From UBA699 sp050261915 (GTDB lineage: Bacteria; Bacillota; Clostridia; Clostridiales; Clostridiaceae): a stretch of DNA of 64,000 bases. The notes under the pieces are model-generated. The model was not told the origin of the DNA, ran no database searches, and saw nothing but the letters and a program-made list of their open reading frames with translations. Of the stretch, positions 33,780 to 42,422 are shown piece after piece. How positions within the stretch are numbered: the stretch's first letter is position 1; every line of letters begins with the position of its first letter. The position numbers and the translations under genes were made by a program. The stretch spans positions 1 to 64,000 of the forward strand of contig JBLNDT010000012.1 in NCBI GenBank assembly GCA_050261915.1, given 5' to 3'.

Positions 33780-36056
33780 TTATTGAAGAGTGTTATAAAT
33801 AGCTTTTATCAATTCCTCCATAGTAATATTGTCCTTTGGTCTAATCTTATTGTTTGAATCTGTACTAATAAGCCCAAGATCTTTAGCTAAAGATACATAG
33901 CCTATAAAATCTGTTGATATAGAATCCTTATCTGCAGGCTGGAAAGCAAATGCATCTTTTAGTTTCCCTATTCTGTCAAAGTGAAGTAATTTAATTAAAT
34001 ATACTGAAGCTTGTTCTCTTGTAACTAAAGTTGATGGATTAAACTCACCTGAATTATCAATTATTCCTGCATTTACTGCCAGCTGCAAATATTTATAATC
34101 AGCTGAATCCTTGGCTATTGTTGTGGATATTTTTAAATCTATATTATTGCTGTTTCCATAATAGCGGTCAAAGTTCTTAACACTAGTTAATATTTTAATA
34201 AATTGCAGATTGGTAATATTACCATTTAATTTAAAATCTCTAGTGTCTATTATTCCATTGGAAACTAAAATATTTGCTTCCTTTTCTACAGAAGAACCCT
34301 TTATTGCATTTTGAAAATCAATTAAACAGTCATCTACCTCTTGCCCGTAATTATTTAATAACTTGCCTGTATTTGCATCAATATATGTATAATAATCATA
34401 GTACATGTTATTTGTTGAATATACTAATTTAATTTCCTTTTCATTGTTTGATGAGCTGTTATTATTGGCTTTCATATACATAAGTCTAGGCATGTTATTT
34501 AATAAAAATACCTTCTTTGCTTCCTCTGCACTTATTACAGTTCCAGCTATAGGTACAGAAACAGAGTCTTCCCAGCTACAATTTAAATTTTGGAGCTCTC
34601 CTGTTTTAGCACTAAAGTTAAAATTAATCCCATCATGCTTGTAGGCTAGTCCATTTACAAGCCTTTGAAAATTAAATCCCAGCTGCGATTGGGTTGAGTA
34701 GTTTGAAGTTACATTTGAAGGATCTTCAACATTTTGTTTTGTATTTATATCCTTTATCTTTTCAGGATAAAGCTTGGACATAATTTCTATAGCTTTAACG
34801 TATGCTTGTTCAGACGTCAATTTAGGTACAAAAGGCTCCTCATCATTGTCTGGGAATTGATTAAATAAATATATATCCATTATTTCTCCGTTTGAAACGT
34901 TTATAGATATATTTCCATTATTATTAACTTCGTTTGAATTTTTTAAAATATATGAAATATCCCATGTTTTAGTTCTCTTACCATTGGCTTCTGTTCGTTC
35001 TCCGTAACCTGAATAGTTTACTGTGAAATCTTCGTTAAAAAGCAACTTTAGTTTTTCTTTTGCAATTTGTTCTGCTTCATCGCTTGTTATAGCTCTATTC
35101 AAATTTTGTGAACTTTGAGATTTCATATAAATTTCTTCTTTTTCCTCAGAGGTTATATCTTTAGATTTCACATTTATTCCAGTAAATTTATTCATTTCAA
35201 TCACTTCACCTGTTTTGGCATCAATTATATTTGATACATCATATTGATTAAAATAAACAAGTTTAGTTTCCCTTTCTATCTCAGGATTTAGAGTATCAAC
35301 TGAGGGAATATACATTAAATCCATTTTTGTGTTTTCACTAACTAGATCTTTTCCTTTTTTTTCATCGATTATTCCATCCAAAGACGGTAATTGAAGGTCA
35401 TCAGTCCATTGTATTGAATAGGATGTTACCTTTCCAGTAAACCCATCCACTGTTGCAGAAATATAATCTCCATATATAGGAATATTATTATTAAGTCTGC
35501 AGTATGAAAAGGTAAAACCTTGATTTCTTATATTATCATTTCTCTTGTTTTCTATAAGTTTAGCTGCTTTAACCTCCTCTGGGGCAATCTTAGAAATAAA
35601 GGCTTCCGCTGCAGCCTTAGCCTGGTCTTTTGTCACGGCAGCTACAATTTTCACATTGTTTTCTGTCATGTTGTTTAAAAAGCTGCTTAGACTCACGATT
35701 CTCCCACTACTCTTATCTATTGAGGCAAATCCGCTGTTGTGATAATTCCCTTGGTCAATGTTAAAATTTACATCCCAATAACTCTTGTTATTTTGTCCAA
35801 TATCTCCTCCTAACCTTGAACTTATATTTATATTAGAAGTTGAGTCATCAAGAATAATATCAAAATAGCTCTTAAAAGCATCCTTTGCTATTTGTTTAGC
35901 CTGCTCTTTTGAAATCAATGTCTCAGTCTGAATTGTACTAGTTGCATAACTAGTTGTTACATTATTATTAAAATCTGCAGCTTGTACAAATACTGGTTTT
36001 GAACATGCTATAACAACTGCGGTTACAGTCAAAATTATAAGTTTTTTACTTCTCAT
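33780..36056 (-). CDS. Secreted YcdB/YcdC-domain protein with C-terminal SLH repeats
   Basis: The 758-residue protein starts with a signal peptide (cleavage near VQAAD, residue 27). Residues about 45-590 hold repeated YcdB/YcdC (PepSY-related) units, each with a pattern such as ISKEQAKQIAKDAF, SGRIVSL or TGEVIEM and a D-A-x-T-G-x turn. Residues about 600-758 are three degenerate SLH repeats, including FNPSTLVTREQASVYLIKLL, which would anchor it to the wall. PepSY domains often inhibit proteases, but the function of this group is unknown. Start follows AAAGGGGGCACTTT. Confidence 0.85.
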   Translation of the reverse strand: MRSKKLIILTVTAVVIACSKPVFVQAADFNNNVTTSYATSTIQTETLISKEQAKQIAKDAFKSYFDIILDDSTSNINISSRLGGDIGQNNKSYWDVNFNIDQGNYHNSGFASIDKSSGRIVSLSSFLNNMTENNVKIVAAVTKDQAKAAAEAFISKIAPEEVKAAKLIENKRNDNIRNQGFTFSYCRLNNNIPIYGDYISATVDGFTGKVTSYSIQWTDDLQLPSLDGIIDEKKGKDLVSENTKMDLMYIPSVDTLNPEIERETKLVYFNQYDVSNIIDAKTGEVIEMNKFTGINVKSKDITSEEKEEIYMKSQSSQNLNRAITSDEAEQIAKEKLKLLFNEDFTVNYSGYGERTEANGKRTKTWDISYILKNSNEVNNNGNISINVSNGEIMDIYLFNQFPDNDEEPFVPKLTSEQAYVKAIEIMSKLYPEKIKDINTKQNVEDPSNVTSNYSTQSQLGFNFQRLVNGLAYKHDGINFNFSAKTGELQNLNCSWEDSVSVPIAGTVISAEEAKKVFLLNNMPRLMYMKANNNSSSNNEKEIKLVYSTNNMYYDYYTYIDANTGKLLNNYGQEVDDCLIDFQNAIKGSSVEKEANILVSNGIIDTRDFKLNGNITNLQFIKILTSVKNFDRYYGNSNNIDLKISTTIAKDSADYKYLQLAVNAGIIDNSGEFNPSTLVTREQASVYLIKLLHFDRIGKLKDAFAFQPADKDSISTDFIGYVSLAKDLGLISTDSNNKIRPKDNITMEELIKAIYNTLQ

Positions 36057-36188
36057 AAAGTGCCCCCTTTTTTACTAAAAAATGTTTCAATTTTGTATTG
36101 TTTATAATTATATCATATTAAGTAAAATAATGACAATTCTTAAATTTGTCTTAATTTTATGAATTTTAAAAATTGTAACATCACTATA

Positions 36189-36219
36189 TTGACTCTATAT
36201 TTACTATAGAGTTTATAAT
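36189..36219 (+). promoter_or_regulatory. MerR-type promoter and operator before the permease gene
   Basis: TTGACT (36189-36194) and TATAAT (36214-36219) are separated by 19 bp instead of 17. A perfect dyad ACTCTATA / TATAGAGT with a 5-bp centre (36192-36212) fills the spacer. This long spacer with a central dyad is the classical layout of promoters activated by MerR-family proteins through DNA distortion. A MerR gene lies at the end of the same gene set. Confidence 0.8.
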
Positions 36220-36314
36220 TTTTCTAACAAAGAGTTGTGATTATGTTTTAGTTCTTATCGCGAGAGAATTAAACATAACATACTATAATCATTAAAATTT
36301 AAGGGGGAGTTTGA

Positions 36315-37826
36315 ATGAGCTCGGATAATAAAAATGAAAAAGGGGAACTTCATAGAAGCTTACAGGCAAGACATTTAAATATGATCGCCATTGGAGGCGC
36401 TATCGGTACTGGTTTGTTCCTATTAAGCGGAGGCTCAGTTAGCATGGCTGGTCCTGGAGGCGCAATCTTAGCATATTCTGTAATGGGAGTTCTAGTATAT
36501 TTTTTAATGACTTCTCTTGGTGAAATGGCTACCTTAATGCCTGTTTCAGGATCCTTTGAAACCTATGCAACAAGATTTGTTGATCCAGCCTTTGGTTTTG
36601 CACTTGGTTGGAACTACTGGTTTTGCTGGGCTACCTGTGTTGCCTGCGAACTTGTTGCTGGTTCCATAATAGTTAAGTTTTGGCTTCCTAACACAAACGG
36701 AACTATGTGGAGCATACTCTTTCTCGTAATTCTTTTCTGTCTTAATCTTGTATCAGCAAGAGCATATGGAGAAGGAGAATATTGGTTCGCAGGAATTAAA
36801 GTTGTAACAATAATAGTATTTTTATTAGCTGGAGTAATGATGATATTTGGAATTTTAGGTGGACATTCTCCAGGATTCAGTAACTTTTTGCTTCAGACAA
36901 GTGATGGACAAAAGGGACCCTTTATTGGAGGAGCTTTTGCAATAGTTAATGTTTTCCTTCTTGCTGGATTTTCATTTTCAGGAACAGAACTTGTAGGACT
37001 AGCTGCAGGAGAATCTGCAGATCCAGAAAAAAATGTTCCTAAAGCTATAAAAACTGTATTTTGGAGAATACTCCTGTTTTATATTGGCGCTATAGCTGTA
37101 ATCGGTTTCCTTGTTCCATTTAATGATCCAAATCTTTTAAAGAGTGGAACAGACCAGATAGCCTACAGTCCATTTACCATAGTATTTCAACGCTCTGGTG
37201 TTGCCTTTGCAGCAAGTCTTATGAATGCAGTTATCCTAACAGCTGTATTATCTGCAGGAAATTCAGGACTATATGCATCTTCACGTATGCTTTATGCAAT
37301 GGCCAAGGAAGGAAAGGCTCCAAAGGCATTTGGGAAAGTTAATAAGCGTGGTGTACCTATGAATGCACTTTACCTTACAGCACTTGTAGCTTGCTCTGCT
37401 TTCTTTGCATCACTTATAGGTGATGGAAAAATATATTATGCTCTGGTAAATATATCAGGAATCACTGCTTTCTTTGCATGGCTTGGTATTGCAATATGCC
37501 ACTACAGATTCAGAAGAGCGTATATAGCTCAGGGAAGAAAGCTTGAAGATTTAAAATACAGAGCCAAGTGGTTCCCATTTGGTCCAATACTTGCAATGAT
37601 ACTTTGCACAATAGTTATTTTTGGTGCAAACATATGGATATTTCAGGCAGATACCTTTGACTGGTTCAGCTTTATAACAAACTATATAACAATACCATTG
37701 TTTGCGGTATTTTACTTTGGATACAAATATATAAAGAAAACAAAAATTGTTCCACTTATGGAATGCGATTTTGTACACAAAGAATACGTTTCTGGTAATG
37801 ATGCTATAGATGATTTAGTAAAATAA
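36315..37826 (+). CDS. APC-family amino-acid permease
   Basis: The 503-residue permease has about twelve helices and amino-acid-transporter signatures: GGAIGTGLFLLSGGSVSMAG near the N-terminus, FSGTELVGLAAGESADPEK and NSGLYASSRMLYAMAKEG. Related to lysine/GABA/aromatic carriers (AAT group). Its partner genes encode a Cys/Met-type PLP lyase and a MerR regulator, which suggests a sulfur amino acid or a toxic analogue as substrate; this is inference. Start follows AAGGGGGAGTTTGA. Confidence 0.9.
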   Translation: MSSDNKNEKGELHRSLQARHLNMIAIGGAIGTGLFLLSGGSVSMAGPGGAILAYSVMGVLVYFLMTSLGEMATLMPVSGSFETYATRFVDPAFGFALGWNYWFCWATCVACELVAGSIIVKFWLPNTNGTMWSILFLVILFCLNLVSARAYGEGEYWFAGIKVVTIIVFLLAGVMMIFGILGGHSPGFSNFLLQTSDGQKGPFIGGAFAIVNVFLLAGFSFSGTELVGLAAGESADPEKNVPKAIKTVFWRILLFYIGAIAVIGFLVPFNDPNLLKSGTDQIAYSPFTIVFQRSGVAFAASLMNAVILTAVLSAGNSGLYASSRMLYAMAKEGKAPKAFGKVNKRGVPMNALYLTALVACSAFFASLIGDGKIYYALVNISGITAFFAWLGIAICHYRFRRAYIAQGRKLEDLKYRAKWFPFGPILAMILCTIVIFGANIWIFQADTFDWFSFITNYITIPLFAVFYFGYKYIKKTKIVPLMECDFVHKEYVSGNDAIDDLVK

Positions 37827-37832
37827 TAAAAA

Positions 37833-37851
37833 CAGGTCCATTGCAGACCTG
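37833..37851 (+). other. Intercistronic hairpin
   Basis: CAGGTC (37833-37838) and GACCTG (37846-37851) form a small hairpin between the permease and lyase genes. No T-run follows, so it is not a good terminator; it may stabilise the upstream message or reduce read-through. Confidence 0.45.
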
Positions 37852-37877
37852 AATAATTAATATGAAGGTGACTAATT

Positions 37878-39071
37878 ATGGATAAACATACATTCAGTAA
37901 TGATACAGAAATACTCTACAAGGGCTCCGAAATCATTGGAGAAAATCTTCGTCCGGAAAGCCCTCCCATTTATATGTCAACAGCATATATAATGGAGGAC
38001 CTTGAAGAGCTGCACAATACTACAGACGCTGGTGGCTACACCTACAACAGAACAAAAAATCCTAATCGTGACTCCATTGCAGAATTAATTTCATACCTTG
38101 AAAATGGAGAAAAAACAATTATATTTTCATCTGGAATGGCAGCAATTTCAACTTCTCTTTTATCATTTTTGAACTGCGGGGATCACGTACTTGCCAACTC
38201 TGCATTATATGGTGAGACAATTGACTTTATGAACAACTATCTCTCACACTATGGCATTGAAGCAACTTATGTTGATTTCACAAATATAGAAGCTGTTAAA
38301 AAAGCTATAAGGCCAAACACAAAAATTCTATATACTGAAATAATAGCAAACCCCCTAACAGTTGTTGTGGATATCGATGCAATATCTAATGCTGCTCATG
38401 AGGCTGGAGCAATGGTTATAGTAGACAGCACCTTTACTACACCATATGTTATAAAGCCACTTGACCATGGTGCAGACCTTGTAGTTCACAGTTTAACCAA
38501 GTATTTTGGTGGACATAGTGATGTTACTGCAGGTTCATTAACAGGAAATACTAACCTTGTAGATAAAGCTTATTCCTTCCAGCACCTTCTTGGCAGCTGT
38601 TCAGATGCAAACAGCTCCTGGCTTCTGTTAAGAAGTGCAAGAACTATGGGACTTAGGGTAAAAAAGCAACTTGAAAATGCTCAAAAATTAGCAGCCGCCC
38701 TTGAAAAAAATCCACATGTAAGTAAAGTAAACCATCCAAGTTTGGCAGTACATCCCCAGCATGAACTTGCTGAAAAACTTTTCCTTAAAGGTTATGGTGC
38801 TATGCTTAGCTTCTCTGTGGAGGACAACAGAGACAAATTAAATTTGTTTATGAGAAAGCTTAAATATGTTAGTTACCTTCCTACACTTGGAGGTTTCAGA
38901 ACTTCTCTTTCCCACCCGGTTTCATCTTCTCATGCAGATGTTCCGGAACCAGTTAGATTAAAAATGGGTATTCACGAAGGACTGATGAGAGTTTCTGTTG
39001 GAATAGAAGACATTGATGACCTAATTTATGATTTTGACCAGGCACTTGAAGTTTTTGATAAGGTAAGATAA
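37878..39071 (+). CDS. Cys/Met-metabolism PLP-dependent lyase or synthase
   Basis: The 397-residue enzyme has the gamma-family signature: YTYNRTKNPN near residue 54 and the cofactor lysine in VHSLTKYFGGHSD (Lys208). This covers methionine gamma-lyase, cystathionine gamma-synthase/lyase and homocysteine desulfhydrase. The cysteine that marks methionine gamma-lyases after the LYG motif is replaced by Glu here (LYGETID), so I do not give that name. Co-oriented with the permease gene, 51 bp apart. It probably degrades an imported sulfur amino acid. Start follows GAAGGTGA. Confidence 0.85.
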   Translation: MDKHTFSNDTEILYKGSEIIGENLRPESPPIYMSTAYIMEDLEELHNTTDAGGYTYNRTKNPNRDSIAELISYLENGEKTIIFSSGMAAISTSLLSFLNCGDHVLANSALYGETIDFMNNYLSHYGIEATYVDFTNIEAVKKAIRPNTKILYTEIIANPLTVVVDIDAISNAAHEAGAMVIVDSTFTTPYVIKPLDHGADLVVHSLTKYFGGHSDVTAGSLTGNTNLVDKAYSFQHLLGSCSDANSSWLLLRSARTMGLRVKKQLENAQKLAAALEKNPHVSKVNHPSLAVHPQHELAEKLFLKGYGAMLSFSVEDNRDKLNLFMRKLKYVSYLPTLGGFRTSLSHPVSSSHADVPEPVRLKMGIHEGLMRVSVGIEDIDDLIYDFDQALEVFDKVR

Positions 39072-39080
39072 TATGTATTA

Positions 39081-39114
39081 AGCTGTGTATTTATGATGCA
39101 CAGCTTATCTTTTA
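39081..39114 (+). terminator. Intrinsic terminator of the permease-lyase operon
   Basis: AAGCTGTG (39081-39088) and CACAGCTT (39100-39107) pair, followed by ATCTTTT. Lies before the MerR gene, which therefore is expressed partly by read-through or from its own promoter. Confidence 0.78.
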
Positions 39115-39156
39115 ATTGCTATACTTATGATAAAGATTTAAAGGGGTTAATGTTAT

Positions 39157-39954
39157 ATGAAGGAATTATATTCTATAGGAGAAACTGCAAAACTTTTAGG
39201 TGTTTCTATTCAAACTCTTAGATATTATGATAAGGTTGGATTGCTGGAGCCTGTACATATTAATAATGAAACAGGTTACCGCTACTACAGCTTCAATCAG
39301 TTTCACTACATTGACAGAATAAAGTATCTTCAACATTTTGGACTTACCCTTGAAGAAATTAAAATAATTATTTCTTCTGGAAGTGTGGACAAGCTTCTTC
39401 CCTTCCTTGAAAATCAAAAGCAGAAATTTATCCTGGAACAGAAAAAAATAATGGAAACAATAAAAGATATAGACTGGTATATGCACTACTTTACATATAT
39501 GGATAATAACAAGTATACTGGTACCCCATATAAAATAAAGCTTGAAAAACGATATGCAATATCAGTTCCCTGCTTCCACGATGAGGAGCTTGCCAGTATG
39601 GAAATCAGGCTTGCTGGGGCAAAAAGCAGAAAAGAACTTAAAGAGCTTTCCTTTCTTCGTCAATATGGATATCTTATGGATTATGATCTTCTTGTTAACC
39701 AAAAATTTTGCCCTAATCAATACTTTATATATCTTAAAGAAAAACCTGACTTTGAAACAGAGTTTCTTTTAGAACTCCCTGAAGGGGAATATTTGTGTTT
39801 CAGAGCTAAGCTTTGCACAAGACAGTGGGATACTGCCTTGATATCGGAATTTTTTCAATATAAAAACACTCCAGCCTTTGTAATAGCAAATGAATTTGAA
39901 GATAATTTCGTTGAATATAACAATGCTGATTATGAAGTACAAATTCTGCTATAA
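39157..39954 (+). CDS. MerR-family transcriptional activator with effector domain
   Basis: Residues 1-75 are the MerR winged helix-turn-helix (YSIGETAKLLGVSIQTLRYYDKVGLL), about 80-120 form the dimerising coiled coil and 125-265 a C-terminal GyrI-like effector-binding domain, as in BmrR/BltR. It lacks the cysteines of metal sensors, so an organic ligand is expected. Located behind the permease-lyase pair whose promoter has MerR-type geometry. Start follows AAAGGGG at 12 bases, slightly long. Confidence 0.9.
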   Translation: MKELYSIGETAKLLGVSIQTLRYYDKVGLLEPVHINNETGYRYYSFNQFHYIDRIKYLQHFGLTLEEIKIIISSGSVDKLLPFLENQKQKFILEQKKIMETIKDIDWYMHYFTYMDNNKYTGTPYKIKLEKRYAISVPCFHDEELASMEIRLAGAKSRKELKELSFLRQYGYLMDYDLLVNQKFCPNQYFIYLKEKPDFETEFLLELPEGEYLCFRAKLCTRQWDTALISEFFQYKNTPAFVIANEFEDNFVEYNNADYEVQILL

Positions 39955-39958
39955 TAAA

Positions 39959-39985
39959 AACCTCCATTGCTGGAGGTTTAATTTA
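39959..39985 (+). terminator. Intrinsic terminator of the MerR gene
   Basis: AACCTCCA (39959-39966) and TGGAGGTT (39971-39978) with a TTGC loop, followed by TAATTTATT. Confidence 0.85.
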
Positions 39986-40036
39986 TTATAGTAGTTTTTC
40001 AATTTCAACTTCAAGCTCCAAAGGATCTACCGTAGG
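39986..40036 (-). pseudogene. Possible 16-codon C-terminal gene relic
   Basis: On the minus strand, 16 codons reading PTVDPLELEVEIEKLL followed by TAA have a composition typical of a protein C-terminus. A TAA stop precedes them in frame and no start exists. It lies downstream of the DUF2000 gene behind a hairpin. May be chance. Confidence 0.25.
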
Positions 40037-40046
40037 TTAAATCTCA

Positions 40047-40070
40047 AAAGTTGAAATTTTTTTCAACTTT
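40047..40070 (-). terminator. Hairpin at the DUF2000 stop codon
   Basis: AAAGTTGAAA (40047-40056) and TTTCAACTTT (40061-40070) form a perfect 10-bp stem followed by TTTTGAG on the minus strand; probable terminator of the AraC-DUF2000 pair. Confidence 0.65.
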
Positions 40071-40494
40071 ACCTTAGCAAGGCCATGCTCCCTGTGAGTT
40101 TATTTACTTTTTTCTTATATCCACATATGCCAAGACCATAATATGTATGCTTGCTTTCTGGTGTTTTTAATGTTTTTTCTATATATTCATCATACACATT
40201 GCACCCTTTAGCAACATCAGAGAAATCTACTACCACAACATCCTCATAATCCTTTGAATACAGCTGCTGTCTTAATTTTCTAAGCACTTCCTTGTTTCCC
40301 TTTAATATGGGAACGGGTATTGATATTATGCCAAGATGCTGCATTCCTGAAGCATCAATTGCATCTTCACCTACTAATTCGGGCCTCCTTTTCCCTAAAG
40401 TAATCCCCAATATGGCCGCAGTATTAGCAATTACTCCACTAGGAAGATCCGCATCAATCACAATAACACATTTTTTATCTTTTTCCTGCTCCAT
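40069..40494 (-). CDS. DUF2000 family protein
   Basis: The 141-residue cytoplasmic protein has the DUF2000 pattern: CVIVIDADLPSGVIANTAAILGI-type N-terminus (first ten residues after the Lys stretch), a GITLGKRRPELVG segment and IGIISIPVPILKG-like core. The fold is peptidyl-tRNA-hydrolase-like as I recall; activity unknown. It follows the AraC gene by 10 bp and is likely its co-transcribed effector or target. ATG after TTAAGGAG. Confidence 0.8.
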   Translation of the reverse strand: MEQEKDKKCVIVIDADLPSGVIANTAAILGITLGKRRPELVGEDAIDASGMQHLGIISIPVPILKGNKEVLRKLRQQLYSKDYEDVVVVDFSDVAKGCNVYDEYIEKTLKTPESKHTYYGLGICGYKKKVNKLTGSMALLR

Positions 40495-40504
40495 TTTATT
40501 CTCC

Positions 40505-41314
40505 TTAATCTATAAAAATATTCATATACTGCTTTGGTGTCAAGCCTATAAACTTCTTGAAGAAGTTTGTGAAATGACTTTGATCTGAAAACCCTGTCAG
40601 TATTGCAGCTTCCATTGGAGACACTTGATTTTCCAACAGTTTCTTTGCTTTACTTATTCGAATTGTTTCAAGATAGCTGTATGGAGATATCCCCTTTTGC
40701 CTTGTAAAGCAACGAATCAGGTAGTATTTACTAAGCCCCGTGTAATTGGTTAAATCCTTTAAAGTTATATTATTCATATAGTTCTTTTCAATATAATCAC
40801 AGGCCTTCTGTATTTCCACAGTAACTTTTTCTTCTTCCCTTGATTTTGAGTCTGTGTTTTCATAAATAATTTGCTGAATAATGAATAGAAATATTTCTTC
40901 CTTTTTAAAATCCTTATCCCCTCTCATAATCATAACATGCAGCTCCTGCAGGGCACCTGTAATATCACTGCTATGAAGAACAGGCTCCTTGAAATAAGGG
41001 AGATAACTTTCCTCAGATATTTCGGTAACTGCCTCCTTCATTACATCTTTACTTATATTTAGACATCTGTAATCCAGTGCACCCTCAAGCTGTTCGCAAG
41101 AATGAATATCATTTGGATTTAATAATATTAAATCCCCTGCTCCAATTATATAATTTTTATTCTTACAGTATAAACTTCTTTGACCATTCTCAATAAATCC
41201 AAGTACATAGTATTCATGAAAATGGCTTGGGAACTTCTGCATAACACCTTTGAAATTATAAGCTTCCAAATTTAGCTCTGAATCGTAACATGTAGTCCGG
41301 ATTTCTTCCTGCAT
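40505..41314 (-). CDS. AraC-family transcriptional regulator
   Basis: The 269-residue protein has an N-terminal cupin ligand-binding domain (about 10-140; HFHEYYVLGFIENGQ) and two C-terminal helix-turn-helix motifs (about 170-265; LTNYTGLSKYYLIRCF and LTGFSDQSHFTNFFKKFIG). Typical of the AraC group that binds small molecules or amino acids. I chose the ATG at 41314 after GGAGG; a longer frame adds 14 residues without a site. Divergent from the acidic protein gene. Confidence 0.9.
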   Translation of the reverse strand: MQEEIRTTCYDSELNLEAYNFKGVMQKFPSHFHEYYVLGFIENGQRSLYCKNKNYIIGAGDLILLNPNDIHSCEQLEGALDYRCLNISKDVMKEAVTEISEESYLPYFKEPVLHSSDITGALQELHVMIMRGDKDFKKEEIFLFIIQQIIYENTDSKSREEEKVTVEIQKACDYIEKNYMNNITLKDLTNYTGLSKYYLIRCFTRQKGISPYSYLETIRISKAKKLLENQVSPMEAAILTGFSDQSHFTNFFKKFIGLTPKQYMNIFID

Positions 41315-41450
41315 ATCATTCCCCTCCACGAATAATTGTTTAATTAATAATATCACAGATTCATACTATTTTCTTGTATGATGTTGCCTTGTATAACTGC
41401 CATACCAGGAATATAATTAAAATAAAGAATCCTTTTAAGGAGGGCTGGTA

Positions 41451-41780
41451 ATGATAATTGATAATATATATAAATCCGAAATGGTTCTTGTTTATATTGA
41501 GCAAATTGAAGATATTGAAAAATGGAAGCCCCTTCTCCTTGAACTTGCTGATAAAGGGCTTATTGTTACTGTTAATGAAGAATGGCTTGTTACAAATGAT
41601 GAGTTTATGGAGGAGGACTCCACCACATCAATTGAAATAGTTTGTTCTGTAGAGGAATTCCTTGACCTTGTGCCAAGATTAAAAAAACTTGATGAGGATG
41701 ATATGCTTTCAGTAAAAAAGATTTATCAGGAACTTGAAGATTACTATTATGAAGAGTTCGAACCTGAGGAAGAAGAATAA
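41451..41780 (+). CDS. Acidic 109-residue protein, unknown function
   Basis: The ATG follows AAGGAGG at eight bases. The product is strongly acidic, ends in a glutamate-rich tail (FEPEEEE), and has no membrane segment or known motif. Clostridial relatives probably exist, but I cannot name a family. Stands before the hsp20 gene with its own leader, divergent from the AraC regulator gene. Confidence 0.65.
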   Translation: MIIDNIYKSEMVLVYIEQIEDIEKWKPLLLELADKGLIVTVNEEWLVTNDEFMEEDSTTSIEIVCSVEEFLDLVPRLKKLDEDDMLSVKKIYQELEDYYYEEFEPEEEE

Positions 41781-41860
41781 GGTTATGACCCTATATATAT
41801 CGAATATTTTCAAATATATGCAAGTTTCTTGTTTTCTTGTATTTTATCTTTTACTTTCTT

Positions 41861-41903
41861 AATATTACATATTTTGACTTTAATTTTATAATAATGTAAT
41901 ATT
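41861..41903 (+). promoter_or_regulatory. Promoter region and dyad of hsp20
   Basis: AATATTACAT (41861-41870) and ATGTAATATT (41894-41903) form a perfect 10-bp inverted repeat 23 bp apart. TATAAT (41887-41892) lies between them, with ATTACA as a possible -35 at 17 bp (41864-41869). It is not a CIRCE element (TTAGCACTC-type), so HrcA is not the expected regulator; an unknown repressor could bridge the arms. Confidence 0.55.
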
Positions 41904-41933
41904 TAATTACAAATTATATAAGGGGGTTATATT

Positions 41934-42383
41934 ATGTTTGATATGGTACCTTTCAAAAGAACTGGATTATTGAAAAAAGGAGGGAATAATTTCAACAACT
42001 TTATGGATAACTTCTTTAACGAAGATTTCTTTGCTCCTATACCTTTTGAAAAAATGGGATTTGGCTTCAAAGTGGATTTAAAAGAAAATGAAAATTCCTA
42101 TGTAGTTGAAGCAGATCTCCCAGGTGTAGACAAGGAATCAATAGACATACAATATAAAAATAATTACCTTACAGTATCAGCTAAGAGAGAGGATAAAACC
42201 GAAGAAAAGAAGGAAAACTACGTAAGAAAAGAAATTAAGTACGGTGAATTCAAGAGAAGCTTTTATGTAGACAATGTTGATGAAGAAAAGGTAACCGCTG
42301 TTTTTAAAGACGGAGTACTTAGAATAGAACTTCCTAAGGTAGAAAAATCTAAAGTTGAAACTAAAAAAATTGAGATAAAATAA
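41934..42383 (+). CDS. hsp18: Hsp20/alpha-crystallin small heat-shock protein
   Basis: The 149-residue chaperone has a variable N-terminus (about 1-40), the alpha-crystallin domain (about 42-135; ADLPGVDKESIDIQ, FKDGVLRIELPK) and a charged C-terminal tail. It holds unfolded proteins under heat or solvent stress. Start follows AAGGGGG. Named by similarity to clostridial Hsp18; the symbol is tentative. Confidence 0.92.
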   Translation: MFDMVPFKRTGLLKKGGNNFNNFMDNFFNEDFFAPIPFEKMGFGFKVDLKENENSYVVEADLPGVDKESIDIQYKNNYLTVSAKREDKTEEKKENYVRKEIKYGEFKRSFYVDNVDEEKVTAVFKDGVLRIELPKVEKSKVETKKIEIK

Positions 42384-42422
42384 AAAGAACTTATGCCAGG
42401 CTCAGCCTGGCATAAGTTCTTT
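42384..42422. terminator. Bidirectional intrinsic terminator
   Basis: An 18-bp perfect stem (42384-42401 with 42405-42422) and TCA loop between the convergent hsp20 and dnaB genes; it overlaps the dnaB stop codon. Confidence 0.93.
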
